This document shows, piece by piece, positions 55,319-64,000 of a stretch of DNA of 64,000 nucleotides. Both the position numbers and the translations under genes were made by a program. Location: NCBI RefSeq assembly GCF_900327775.1, contig NZ_OUMZ01000006.1, forward strand, positions 534,436 to 598,435. Reading direction: 5' to 3'. Every line of letters begins with the position of its first letter. The first letter of the stretch is position 1. Origin of the DNA: Roseovarius sp. EL26 (GTDB taxonomy: Bacteria; Pseudomonadota; Alphaproteobacteria; Rhodobacterales; Rhodobacteraceae). The notes beneath the pieces are model-generated. The model saw nothing but the letters and a program-made list of their open reading frames with translations. It was not told where the DNA came from and did no database searches.

Positions 55319-58300
55319 ATGTTTAACATCACAAGCAAAACCAAAAAGAGAATTGCAAAGATCGGCCACGGGGCGGTGACACTTGTGTCGTCTTTCTCAA
55401 TCGTGGTGAGCAGTTTTACGCAGGTTTATGCTGAAGCCCTGCTCATTGGCGATGCGTCCGCTCCGGGGACGGGTTTTATAACGTCTTCCGGCAATGGCAC
55501 ACCGGTGATTAACATTGCCCCGCCGCAAAGCGGCGTTTCGGTCAACACATACGATGATTTCAACGTCGATGACAAAGGTTTGATCCTGAATAATTCTGGT
55601 GTTGATGGCGTCAGTGTGATCGGAGCAGGCGTGACGGCGAACCAAAGGTTTGTTTCTGAGGCCGCGAATTCAGGCGGTATTGTCACGACAGCCAAAACGA
55701 TTGTGAATGAAGTTACATCTGCTTCGCGCTCGCAAATTAATGGCCAGGTCGAAGTGTTCGGCGATAAAGCCGCCGTGATCATTGCCAACCCGAATGGTAT
55801 CACCTGTAATGGCTGTGATTTCATCAACACATCCAGTTCAATCCTGACCACGGGCAAACCTACCATAAATGGATCTCAGGTGGGTCTTGGGGTTTCCAAG
55901 GGTACGATCACAATTGGTCCTGATGGCTTTAAAGCCGGTGAGCAGGGTGGTGTTTTTGGCCGACATGTCAACATAAATGGGGCTGTTTCGACCAATGAGC
56001 AGAACCCGGAAAACACCCTGGTGATTTCTGGAGGTGTACAACGGGCAGGCAGTTTGAATTTTGATAAGCTGTCAGACACCGACATTGTCGCGGGGGTTTG
56101 GACTGATGCAAAGACATCTCCGTTCGCCGTAGATGCCAGTGAAGCTGGAACACTGACCTCAGGCGAGGTTCGCGTTGTGAACGTGGACGCAGAAAAGCTG
56201 GGCGTGAACCTTTATGGTGAGATCAATGCGCAATCTGTCGAGGCGCATTCTACGGGGCACCTGTTTTACCGCGATATTACTGTCACGGAAGGGGTCACTC
56301 TTTATGGTGGGGACATCCGCCAATATGGAGATCTCACGGCTGGTGGTGATGTCATCATCAATGGCGATAGCTTCACGCTTTATGACGGCCGTACTTTGGT
56401 TACGGGCCAAGGTGAAGGCGTTGATGGGAACGTCGCAATTACGGTCAAAGATTTTGCTGTCATTGCGGGTGAAATCTCCGGATCCACAATCACGCTCAAA
56501 GCGCTTGAGCGGGCTGAAGGGTCAGACGCTCCGGTGAGTTCGATCACAAACAACGGTTTCTTGCTGGCTGATGGTGACTTTGTTGCCGTTGCAGGCGTCT
56601 TCAAGCAGGAACGCAAAATCGCGACAGAGTATGACATTTATACTGACCCGGTGCTTAAAAGCTATCTGCAAACCTATTATGCGCAACTGGCAGCAGGTGG
56701 CGAGCAGGCGGATATTGCCGCAACTTTGATCGCGCGCGCAGGTGCCCATGAAATCATCGCCGAATATATCGATGATGGGGCGACAACCAGCGGCACGAAT
56801 GTGAGTATCGAAGCGACGGATGGCGATATTTTAAACAAAGGCGGCGTGATTGCCGCCACCAATAATGTTGTTCTCAAAGCAAGCGAAAACGTAATCAATG
56901 AGTTTCTGGCACTGCGCAGCCGCCTAACAGCCGCTGAGGGGTGTGCCGGGCAAAACTGTGGCTACAAAACTGACTTCCACGCGGCCGAGATTCTGGCAGG
57001 CAATGATCTTACGATTACGGCCATCAACGGGAATATTGAAAACCGCGGCAGCAATATGGCTGCTGCAAATAACATCAGCCTGACCGCTGGTAATGATATC
57101 ATCAACTCGTTGAAAAGATCGAACTACTCGACGCAGCAAAATGTTGCAGTCAACATTCGATATAATGTTCCGATCCAGTCTTGCCACACAGGCGGGAAAC
57201 ACGATCATGTGACAACCTGTACGACCATCGGCTACCAGACACTTCAAGATTGGCAGTTGCACGGTACTGAGGACAACATCCTTGCTCCGGGTCGGATCGT
57301 ATCACTGTATGGCAATGTGACTGTCGATGCTGACCGCGATTTTGTCTCACAGGGGTCGGAAATTTCCGCAGGCCGCGACATTGATATTGATGCGGATGGT
57401 CAGGCGCTTTTCTTCAGTTACACTGATGATGAGCGGAACTTTGTCCGTTATGACAAGACAATAAATACGAATTGTAACGCAAAATGGGGAGGATGCACGC
57501 AGACAACCGTCCAGCAAACAGATAACACTTATAATCTGGCTGTTCAAAACACAGATTTAATTGCTGAAACCATTGATGTTGATGCGAAGGAAGATGTCGT
57601 CATCATCGGATCACGCTTTCTGGCGTCGGAAGATCTGGACCTGACATCGGCCACCGGGAATGTTCTGGTCGGCAACACTGATTACATTTCCTCCAATGAT
57701 ATCGCGGAAAATCAGATCATCCCTGTCGGTACCGTTGATGTTCCCTCCACGGTCAAAACGCAGCGCGGTGATGTGATCACGTTCACCAAGCTGGAAGACG
57801 CGGCCGATATTGAGGATTTCCAAGGGCAGTTCGTCAATGAAACGGCTGATTACGCGACCTTCCTAGAAGAAGACAACCTGCTGACCGCAGTGGAAGCCCT
57901 GCGCCGTGCTGAAAGTGGCGCTGATATCAAAGATGCGGCGCGCTCTGTTGGGGTGCAATCCTTTGTGTCGCTTATCGACAGTGGGGCACTTGCCGATCTG
58001 ACGACTGAGGCCAACGAGGCCTACACTACTTTGCAGACAACGCTTGAGACAGGTTTGGGGTCCTTGTGGGATGAAATCTCGGGTTACAATGTCCAGGTTA
58101 AAACGCAGACTGAGGCTCTAGAGGCTTTGGTTGCGGACACTGTTGTAGGTAACGCGGCCCAACAAGCAGCTATAGATGCCGCACTTGTGGTTGTGGCAGG
58201 AGATTATGCCGCAGCAAAGGCAAGCCACGAGCAAGCCTATCAAAACCGTCTTGCTGCTATTCGCGCCAGTTATGATCATTTGCTGACACATCAGGTGCTT

Positions 58301-61300
58301 AGGCATAGGCAGCAATGGTTTGGGGGGAAACAGCCTGGTTATCGTACAGTTGCGTACTGGGCCACAGTTCCCAATGCTCACTATGTGAATTTGAAAAATG
58401 CGGCTAATCAAGTAGCATTGAACAACCGGACTGCAGCTCTGCAAACAGCTGCAACACAAAACGCTTTAGACGTTGCTGCGGCTACGGCATTGTACTCAGA
58501 CGAAGCATTGCGAAACCAGATTGCCGCGCTGCAGGCGGCTTTTGCAACACAAACTGCCGAATATGCGGCGCAGATAGAGACAGTTCACACCACCTTTGAA
58601 ACGCAACTTGTTGACGCCACAAATGTCGTACAAAACTTGCGTGACCAAGAGGCGCTGGAGGCAGAGCTGGGCAGCTCATTTGTGGCAAAAGGTACAGTCA
58701 ACGCTGGCGCCCCAAGCTTGGCAGCCGCGCTGACTGCAGACGCATTCAAAGCCAATGAGTGGTATAAGGGCACGCCGAAGCTTCCCGAGATTCAAGCGAC
58801 CTATGATGCGCGTGTGGCTGCGAATGAGCAAGCATATCAGCAACTCACTGCTTATATCCGTGCCTGGCATGCGCCGCATCTGGCGGCGGCGGTCCAAGGT
58901 GGCTTGGTTGCAATTCACACTCAATTTGCAAACTCGCAGACCAGCCAGCTCAATGATGCTGCTCAAGCCAGAGCAAACACACTGCAGTCCGCTGTCGAAC
59001 AGAAAAATGCAGCTGAGGCAGTTGCCAAGTCGCTGGCCGTCAATTCGGATGGAATATTAGAGTTTACTGCGTTTACAGAGGAGGGAACCTCCAAGGCCCT
59101 GATCTCAGATGACAAGGCGACGCAAGATAAATTCTTGGACGCCACAGCCTGGCGCTATGCCACGGCCACGGGGCGAAAATCCAGATCGCCCTTCAATCGC
59201 CTGACAGCGCAGGAAGACCTGACCATTTGGGCCAAAAACAACGCTTTGGTCGCGGCTTCGGATATTGATGCAAAAGATCAGGTCACAGTTACAGGTCTGG
59301 GGGGGATCACTGCAGGGGATGCCGCCATTCGTGGCACAGATATTGATCTTACCAGTGGGGGTAATTTTACTGCTGGCGATCTTCTGATCAACAGCTCAGG
59401 TGATACCAGCATCACCTCGTTTGGTGCGACGAAGATTTCCACGATTGCGCGCAATTATACCATTGGGACGCCTGCAGCGAACAACATCCTTGGCACCTTG
59501 TCAGCGAAGAACTGGGAGCTGCGCAATGGCCAAAATGTGACCTCACACGAGCTGTCACGCATTAACACAGGCGGGGATCTGAAAATCACTTCGCTGGGCA
59601 ACCTGTCCCTTGACGGTGTTCAGACGACGGCCGGCGGTAATGTGTCCCTCACGACCAACCAAAATCTGAACCTGACTGCACCGGTGTCAACGATTACCTT
59701 CAAAGAAGGCGATGTGAACAATGGAACTGATACAGTTCAGATCATCTCGACCCCGACGTACATCAACAGCGGTGGCGACTTTGAGGCCTACGCAGGGAAC
59801 AATGCTGTGCTGCTTGGCGCGGTTATCAACGCAGATGGTGCGCTGGACCTGGGAGCCAAAAACAACGTCCAACTGGGTGCACGCCAGAATGTGTATCGCT
59901 ATGATTACCGCTATTACAAAAGTAGCTTGCTGAGCACCAAAAGCTCGCGCATCTCGCAAACCCATGTCACCAACATTGGCACCACACTGACCGCCAAGGG
60001 TGACGTTAAGGTCGAAGCTGAAACCGGCAACCTGACAACGGCAGGCACCCGATTCACCAGTACCGAGGGCAGCGTCAATCTTTCGGCCACGCAGGGCAAC
60101 ATCTATGCTGGCACCTACACGGACACCCACGATGAGCAGTATATCAACAGCTCCTCCAGCTGGGGTGGCCTGATCAATTCCAGCAGCAACACGCTGATCA
60201 ACTACACCACTCAGACTGGCACTGCGGCCCTGGCCGCGCTGAACCTCAGCCTTCAATCGGGTGGGAACACCACCCTGATCGGCACACAGCTGTCAGCAGG
60301 GCAGGATCTCAACATCAACGTTGGCGGTGATCTGCGGATTGAAGCGGCAATCAGCAGCATCCGCAAGGAGCATTTTGAGAGCAAATCTGGCGCCGTTCTG
60401 GCCACCACTCTGACAGAAAACTCAGAGAAAGAAACCGCCGCCTACACCAGCTTTGACGCAGGTGGTAATCTCACTGTGACAGTTGGCGGCGACACCCATG
60501 TCACGCTCTATCGGTATGAGGGCGAAGACACCCCCGAATTGACCGAGATTTACCCAGAAGAAATCGCCGCCCTGCAGGCCCTGATCCTGCACGATCAGGT
60601 GTTGCTGGATGAGTATTTCTTCGACGAAACCAAAGCCCTCTCCCCGGCCTTCATCGCCATCGCAACCATCGCGGTCACCGCAGGCTATGGAGCACTTCTG
60701 ACCGGACCATTGGCATCGGCAGCGACCTCTGCGGGTCTGGTGTCGGGTGGGTCATTGACGGCTGCGGGCAATGCCGTGGTTGCGGCTGCGGCGTCGGCCA
60801 CAATCAATATTGCCAATGGCACGGTGTCTGGCGATCTGGATATGGGCAAAATCCTCAAGGATGCGGTCGTCGCGAGTGGCACCTCTTACCTGACCGCCTC
60901 GCTCAACCTGCAGGCCTCAGGCAATGTTGAGGGGGCGGCCAATAGCAAAAGTCTGGCTGAAAAACTCTTCTCCAACTCAGATGAATTCGGCAAGATCGGC
61001 TCATTCAATGGCATCCTGCCTAATGGTTTTGGTTCCTTCCTCGGCGAAGGCTCTCAATTGAACCTAGGCAGTGTCCTTGACGGTGCATTGGATGCCGGGA
61101 TCTCCAACGGCATCAACTCCGTGGCCTATGGTACCGACTTTGGTAAAGGGTTTACCTCGTCATTGGTCAGAACTGTTGTTTCGTTGGGGCTGGCAGATGC
61201 ACAGAACGGTATCGGAGGTATTTTCGAAAAAGGTGCTAATGGGGGAGAAGGTTCTATTGGGCATATCTTACTTCACGGAACAGCTGGATGTGCCGCTGCT

Positions 61301-62542
61301 GAGTTGCAAGGGGCGAGCTGTGGAGCCGGTGCGGCTGGTGGTATCGCGCAAGGCCTTTACGCTGGCTATTTGAATGGTAAAATAGGCAATGTCGAAACGG
61401 CACAGTTGCTCGGCGCTCTCGCTGGCTATGTCTTCTCTGGTGGCGATGCTGAGAATGTTAGTGTTGCATCTGCTGTGGCGAATTCTGCCTATCAGAATAA
61501 CTATCTCAAACATACTGAGTGGACTGAGTACCTAGAAAAAATGGCGGGATGTTCGGCGCTTTCGGGGAGTGGTCGCAATGCCTGTATTTCGAGAACGCAG
61601 ACAGAATATAATGCGCTCTCCAGAGATAACACGGCGGAGTATCTTGCCGGCTGCACAGGCGACTCTGCGGCTTGCGCTAAGGGCCTACTTGACCTTGTGA
61701 AGAATAACCTTCCGATTGACCTACAAGACCGAATCGTCGCCCTAGGTCCGGAAAACTTCCACAAAGATTGGCCTGCAGACCCTAATTTGGCGTCTGCGAA
61801 GGTTCTGCAAGCCCTGCTTGGGCCCGACGCTCATCTTATCGCGTCTCCCGATTTGATCGAGTCCTACGCTAGCTATTCCGCAGCGTCATGTGCGAGCGCA
61901 GGAAGCCGGGACTGCCTTAACGCCTTTCAGCAGACCGCGCCTTATCAATGGAATAAATTCTGGGTCTCAGCTAACGAGATAGGAATGATCCTTGCACCGG
62001 TTGGCGCAGCCTCTGCGGTACGAGCCTGCCTTGCTGGCGGAAACGTTTCGGCTTGTGGCGTTGCTGGAATTGAAGTTGTTGGCGGCAAGATAGTTGAAGG
62101 AGCTACGGTTCTGGTTTCGAAAGGCACTGGGCTCGTCACAGGCGTTCTGCGTAAGACGGATGAGGGCTTCGATGTTGTTGACAATACCGGGCAGGTAGTT
62201 AGTGTTGCTACAAATAGACCAGTCACTAATATTGACAACGTAAACTGGCAGCATGTTGATGGGGTTATCGCTGAGACAAATGCTGGAATAGGTAATTTAA
62301 CTAGTAGCTTCAATCTGAATTCTGATGAAGCTTTAGAAACGGGTCTTAAATGGCTTGGAGATGGGTATCGTGAGATAGCACCAGGAGTGTTTAGAAATGC
62401 TGATAACTCACGCCAGTTCAGAATTGATAGCAATTCGCTCGCGGGCAATCACGCGCCAAATGTTCCCCATCTACATTTAGAGACGGTTGCTCCAAATGGG
62501 CGAACAATTACCGCAAACAACCACATCCCATTGGCGGAGTGA
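55319..62542 (+). CDS. contact-dependent inhibition / TPS giant exoprotein with C-terminal toxin (CdiA-like)
   Basis: 2407 residues from MFNITSKTKKRIAKIGHGAV (a frame from 55238 adds an unlikely prefix). Signal sequence, then the TPS domain (SVNTYDDFNVDDKGLILNN, VNEVTSASRSQINGQ, AAVIIANPNGITCNGCDF), beta-helix repeats, an unusual helical insert at about residues 890-1260, more repeats with TxxGGN motifs, a DUF637-like hydrophobic region (about 1775-1860), a VENN-type segment (AENVSVASAVANSAYQNNYL, about 2040) and a variable toxin end. The last 50 residues (RNADNSRQFRIDSNSLAG, PHLHLETVAPNGRTITANNH) resemble the Ntox24-type polymorphic toxin. An immunity-like gene follows after 5 bases. Confidence 0.9.
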   Translation: MFNITSKTKKRIAKIGHGAVTLVSSFSIVVSSFTQVYAEALLIGDASAPGTGFITSSGNGTPVINIAPPQSGVSVNTYDDFNVDDKGLILNNSGVDGVSVIGAGVTANQRFVSEAANSGGIVTTAKTIVNEVTSASRSQINGQVEVFGDKAAVIIANPNGITCNGCDFINTSSSILTTGKPTINGSQVGLGVSKGTITIGPDGFKAGEQGGVFGRHVNINGAVSTNEQNPENTLVISGGVQRAGSLNFDKLSDTDIVAGVWTDAKTSPFAVDASEAGTLTSGEVRVVNVDAEKLGVNLYGEINAQSVEAHSTGHLFYRDITVTEGVTLYGGDIRQYGDLTAGGDVIINGDSFTLYDGRTLVTGQGEGVDGNVAITVKDFAVIAGEISGSTITLKALERAEGSDAPVSSITNNGFLLADGDFVAVAGVFKQERKIATEYDIYTDPVLKSYLQTYYAQLAAGGEQADIAATLIARAGAHEIIAEYIDDGATTSGTNVSIEATDGDILNKGGVIAATNNVVLKASENVINEFLALRSRLTAAEGCAGQNCGYKTDFHAAEILAGNDLTITAINGNIENRGSNMAAANNISLTAGNDIINSLKRSNYSTQQNVAVNIRYNVPIQSCHTGGKHDHVTTCTTIGYQTLQDWQLHGTEDNILAPGRIVSLYGNVTVDADRDFVSQGSEISAGRDIDIDADGQALFFSYTDDERNFVRYDKTINTNCNAKWGGCTQTTVQQTDNTYNLAVQNTDLIAETIDVDAKEDVVIIGSRFLASEDLDLTSATGNVLVGNTDYISSNDIAENQIIPVGTVDVPSTVKTQRGDVITFTKLEDAADIEDFQGQFVNETADYATFLEEDNLLTAVEALRRAESGADIKDAARSVGVQSFVSLIDSGALADLTTEANEAYTTLQTTLETGLGSLWDEISGYNVQVKTQTEALEALVADTVVGNAAQQAAIDAALVVVAGDYAAAKASHEQAYQNRLAAIRASYDHLLTHQVLRHRQQWFGGKQPGYRTVAYWATVPNAHYVNLKNAANQVALNNRTAALQTAATQNALDVAAATALYSDEALRNQIAALQAAFATQTAEYAAQIETVHTTFETQLVDATNVVQNLRDQEALEAELGSSFVAKGTVNAGAPSLAAALTADAFKANEWYKGTPKLPEIQATYDARVAANEQAYQQLTAYIRAWHAPHLAAAVQGGLVAIHTQFANSQTSQLNDAAQARANTLQSAVEQKNAAEAVAKSLAVNSDGILEFTAFTEEGTSKALISDDKATQDKFLDATAWRYATATGRKSRSPFNRLTAQEDLTIWAKNNALVAASDIDAKDQVTVTGLGGITAGDAAIRGTDIDLTSGGNFTAGDLLINSSGDTSITSFGATKISTIARNYTIGTPAANNILGTLSAKNWELRNGQNVTSHELSRINTGGDLKITSLGNLSLDGVQTTAGGNVSLTTNQNLNLTAPVSTITFKEGDVNNGTDTVQIISTPTYINSGGDFEAYAGNNAVLLGAVINADGALDLGAKNNVQLGARQNVYRYDYRYYKSSLLSTKSSRISQTHVTNIGTTLTAKGDVKVEAETGNLTTAGTRFTSTEGSVNLSATQGNIYAGTYTDTHDEQYINSSSSWGGLINSSSNTLINYTTQTGTAALAALNLSLQSGGNTTLIGTQLSAGQDLNINVGGDLRIEAAISSIRKEHFESKSGAVLATTLTENSEKETAAYTSFDAGGNLTVTVGGDTHVTLYRYEGEDTPELTEIYPEEIAALQALILHDQVLLDEYFFDETKALSPAFIAIATIAVTAGYGALLTGPLASAATSAGLVSGGSLTAAGNAVVAAAASATINIANGTVSGDLDMGKILKDAVVASGTSYLTASLNLQASGNVEGAANSKSLAEKLFSNSDEFGKIGSFNGILPNGFGSFLGEGSQLNLGSVLDGALDAGISNGINSVAYGTDFGKGFTSSLVRTVVSLGLADAQNGIGGIFEKGANGGEGSIGHILLHGTAGCAAAELQGASCGAGAAGGIAQGLYAGYLNGKIGNVETAQLLGALAGYVFSGGDAENVSVASAVANSAYQNNYLKHTEWTEYLEKMAGCSALSGSGRNACISRTQTEYNALSRDNTAEYLAGCTGDSAACAKGLLDLVKNNLPIDLQDRIVALGPENFHKDWPADPNLASAKVLQALLGPDAHLIASPDLIESYASYSAASCASAGSRDCLNAFQQTAPYQWNKFWVSANEIGMILAPVGAASAVRACLAGGNVSACGVAGIEVVGGKIVEGATVLVSKGTGLVTGVLRKTDEGFDVVDNTGQVVSVATNRPVTNIDNVNWQHVDGVIAETNAGIGNLTSSFNLNSDEALETGLKWLGDGYREIAPGVFRNADNSRQFRIDSNSLAGNHAPNVPHLHLETVAPNGRTITANNHIPLAE

Positions 62543-62547
62543 GATAG

Positions 62548-62781
62548 GTGGAAACTTTACTTAAGGGCACTGTTGAGGATTCAGGAACTCAGGACAATAT
62601 TCAAATCGGCTGGGTAGCTGAATTGATCTTTGACCGCGAAGATACAGGTGGCTACTATCTCGTATTTTCAAACCCACAAAATGAAGATGAAGGGTTCGAT
62701 AATTGGTTTTTAACTAAGCAAGATGCGTTATTAAATCTAGACGATTGGCAAATGAATATCATATGGGCATTGTCAAGTTAA
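62548..62781 (+). CDS. putative CDI immunity protein
   Basis: 77 residues from a GTG. Small, acidic, no signal, rich in aromatic residues (GYYLVFSNPQNEDEG, DNWFLTKQDALLNLDDW). Size, acidic character and position 5 bases after the toxin stop are those of a cognate immunity protein; no family recognised. The AT-rich composition matches the toxin end. Confidence 0.75.
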   Translation: METLLKGTVEDSGTQDNIQIGWVAELIFDREDTGGYYLVFSNPQNEDEGFDNWFLTKQDALLNLDDWQMNIIWALSS

Positions 62782-62820
62782 CCGCTTGCGCCGTGTTCGG
62801 GGCAGGGATAGCGTATCGGT

Positions 62821-62970
62821 ATGACCAGTAGATGCCCATTTAAATATTTCAAATCCAGTCGTGATGTCATCCGTTTCGCCGTGAAGTTGCGGATCCATTA
62901 TGGGCTCTCGCTTCGGCAATGAGAGGATATGCTGGCCGAGCGCGGCATTGATGTCAGCGAGCCGTAGGGT
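62821..62970 (+). pseudogene. IS6-family-like transposase fragment, N-terminal part
   Basis: In frame from 62821 the translation reads CPFKYFKSSRDVIRFAVKL, RIHYGLSLRQ, a stop at 62920-62922, then EDMLAERGIDVSE and another stop. This matches the conserved start of IS6-type transposases (F-K-x-x-R-x-x-x-D-V-I, then Y-x-L-S-x-R-x-x-E-x-L-x-x-E-R-G-I-x-V). The catalytic DDE part is gone. A relic at the right end of the island. Confidence 0.8.
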
Positions 62971-63208
62971 AGATGATATTTGCCCACCGCTTTTGGGTGC
63001 CATGGAACTTCACGTCATTCGCTCACCCTGATGGCCGTCCCTTAGCCTTGCATCACCACTCCGTCCGCGCGCCCCTCCTTTGCGTACCAAACCCGCGTAC
63101 AACCTGTACACAATTTCCAGCGGCGGGCTTTTATGAAACGGGTTAGATTTTGCTGGTCTCGCTCATAGGTAGGGTTGACCTCCTTTCCTCCATGAAATAT
63201 CAGGTGAA
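62971..63208. other. right-end gap of the island with a tRNA promoter
   Basis: 238 bases without a gene; possibly more IS debris. Ends in TTGACC (63175-63180) and TATCAG (63198-63203) with a 17-base spacer, a likely sigma-70-type promoter for the tRNA-Gly that follows. The -35 element lies 36 bases before the tRNA, exactly as TTGACG does before the interrupted copy at the left end. Confidence 0.6.
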
Positions 63209-63255
63209 TCTGTTGAGCGGGCGTTGTGTAGTGGTAAGACCTTAGCCTTCCAAGC
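63209..63255 (+). repeat. right attachment repeat of the genomic island (attR)
   Basis: 47 nt identical to 23723-23769, consisting of 8 bases before tRNA-Gly plus its 5' half up to the anticodon stem. With the left copy it bounds the island of about 39.5 kb. Confidence 0.93.
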
Positions 63256-63290
63256 TAATGACGCGGGTTCGATTCCCGCCGCCCGCTCCA
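63217..63290 (+). tRNA. tRNA-Gly(UCC)
   Basis: 74 nt with encoded CCA. Acceptor stem GCGGGCG / CGCCCGC, D arm, anticodon loop CTTCCAA (anticodon TCC), T arm CGGGTTCGATTCCCG. Complete and apparently functional. It is the integration target; its 5' half and promoter come from the element or were exchanged with it. Confidence 0.96.
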
Positions 63291-63383
63291 GAAATTCATT
63301 TCCGACAACTTACCTGCAAAAGAAAAACTTAACCTTTGTTAATGCATTGATAATATGCGGTTTATGTGATTTTGAACGTTTGT

Positions 63384-63432
63384 CTTCCAAGCTAATGACG
63401 CGGGTTCGATTCCCGCCGCCCGCTCCAGAAAT
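63384..63432 (+). repeat. second copy of the tRNA-Gly 3' half (nested att scar)
   Basis: 49 nt identical to 63247-63295 (anticodon loop through CCA plus GAAAT). The preceding bases (GAACGTTTGT) are not tRNA sequence, so this is a partial tRNA. It marks a further integration boundary: 88 bases of foreign DNA (63296-63383) lie between the two copies. Confidence 0.9.
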
Positions 63433-63545
63433 CTTCCTTTGACTTCATGGGCTAATCAATCCGCAAGCGGTTTGCTGCTACGAACCTTTATTGTCTATAC
63501 AAAAGTGCGATTGCGGGGCTACATTGGTCGGGCAGGAGGGTAGCG

Positions 63546-64000
63546 ATGAAAACGGCGTTTCGTGATATCAGGGATGAGCTGCGGCGACGTATCATTGAAA
63601 ACGAATGGCCACCCGGTGCTTTGATTCCAAATGAAATGGAGCTTTGTGCTGAGTTCAGCTGCGCGCGGGCCACGGTTAATCGGGCCATGCGCGAATTGGC
63701 CGAAGAAGGGCTGGTTGTGCGCCGTCGCAAGGCGGGCACGCGCGTGCGGGACGTACCGCGCAAGCAGGCCACGTTTGAGGTTCCGGTGGTGCGCAAAGAA
63801 ATTGAGGCACGTGGCGAGCGATACAGGTTTGCATTGATCAACCGCACTACATGTCCCGCCCCTGCTTGGCTCTGTGCCCGGTTGGGACTGCCGGCGGAGG
63901 CGGCCGTTTTGCATTTGACGTGCCTGCATTCTGCGGATGACCATCCCTATCAGTATGAGGATCGCTGGATCAATCTTGCCGCCCTACCACAGGCTGAGCA
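63546..64000 (+). CDS. GntR family regulator with UTRA domain (HutC-like), 3' end outside window
   Basis: Starts at 63546 with GGAGG upstream and runs off the window (about 151 residues visible). Winged helix of GntR type: FRDIRDELRRRIIENEWPPGALIPNE, ELCAEFSCARATVNRAMRELAEEGLVVRRRKAGTRV. The UTRA ligand domain begins around residue 85 (RYRFALINRT) and shows the HutC-style YQYEDRWINLAALPQ. Likely represses a catabolic operon such as histidine utilisation, but the operon is not visible. Confidence 0.88.
   Translation, partial: MKTAFRDIRDELRRRIIENEWPPGALIPNEMELCAEFSCARATVNRAMRELAEEGLVVRRRKAGTRVRDVPRKQATFEVPVVRKEIEARGERYRFALINRTTCPAPAWLCARLGLPAEAAVLHLTCLHSADDHPYQYEDRWINLAALPQAE

Noticed and set aside
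62773..63003. 76-codon minus frame at the island's right end
   Set aside because: It is antisense to the recognisable IS6-like fragment and lacks protein-like features.

Overview
The window is chromosomal DNA of an alphaproteobacterium, most likely a marine Rhodobacterales (Roseobacter-group) species. This rests on the ChvI/ChvG two-component pair followed directly by a short alphaproteobacterial HPr kinase, RapZ, an EIIA-Man domain protein and HPr next to ATP-dependent PEP carboxykinase, on the split MnmD / FAD-oxidoreductase pair, and on overall codon style. No database was searched; families are assigned by reading motifs.

Core left arm (1 to about 23.4 kb). On the minus strand lie the 5' part of pnp (it runs off the window), an AEC-type transporter, a flavin amine oxidase and a copper-related set (DUF2946-like protein, exported beta-barrel-like protein, PCu(A)C chaperone). 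Next come an EamA transporter coupled to mnmD, a divergent FAD oxidoreductase, a BCCT transporter, a MarR regulator and a divergent adenine-deaminase-type enzyme. pckA is followed divergently by chvI-chvG-hprK-rapZ-EIIA-HPr and an acyltransferase. The arm ends with a GT10 fucosyltransferase-like gene, a membrane-anchored winged-helix protein and two small exported proteins.

Genomic island (about 23.73 to 63.26 kb). A 47-nt direct repeat, made of the 5' half of tRNA-Gly(UCC) plus 8 upstream bases, occurs at 23723-23769 and 63209-63255. A tyrosine recombinase gene starts just inside the left copy. A second copy of the 3' half of the same tRNA lies at 63384-63432, so the right end carries a nested attachment scar. 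Island cargo, left to right: integrase and accessory genes including AlpA-like and HTH proteins (23.9-26.8 kb); a three-gene ABC-3C conflict system with a lipase-like effector, a middle component and an SMC-like ATPase (27.4-31.1 kb); several unrecognised genes (31.3-34.4 kb); a ribosomally made peptide locus with a W-x-N repeat precursor, a GrrM/OscB-like radical SAM/SPASM enzyme and a 1079-residue membrane-anchored partner (34.9-39.6 kb); a cluster with a membrane spermidine-synthase-like protein, a methyltransferase, an exported protein and two small membrane proteins (40.7-46.1 kb); an opposite-strand set with a small exported Cys-containing peptide, an unknown protein and a PaaK-like adenylate-forming enzyme (46.2-48.1 kb); a lipoprotein and an IalB-like protein; and a two-partner-secretion / contact-dependent inhibition locus with two TpsA exoproteins, one TpsB, a Sel1 protein, a lipoprotein and a toxin/immunity end (49.4-62.8 kb). 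A degenerate IS6-like transposase fragment lies between the immunity gene and the tRNA.

Right flank (63.3-64 kb): the second tRNA 3' half and the start of a GntR/UTRA (HutC-like) regulator that runs off the window.

The island therefore combines intracellular defence (ABC-3C), contact-dependent competition (TPS/CDI) and at least one probable modified-peptide pathway. The strongest candidate for an undescribed system is the W-x-N cyclophane-type peptide operon with its large membrane-anchored partner.
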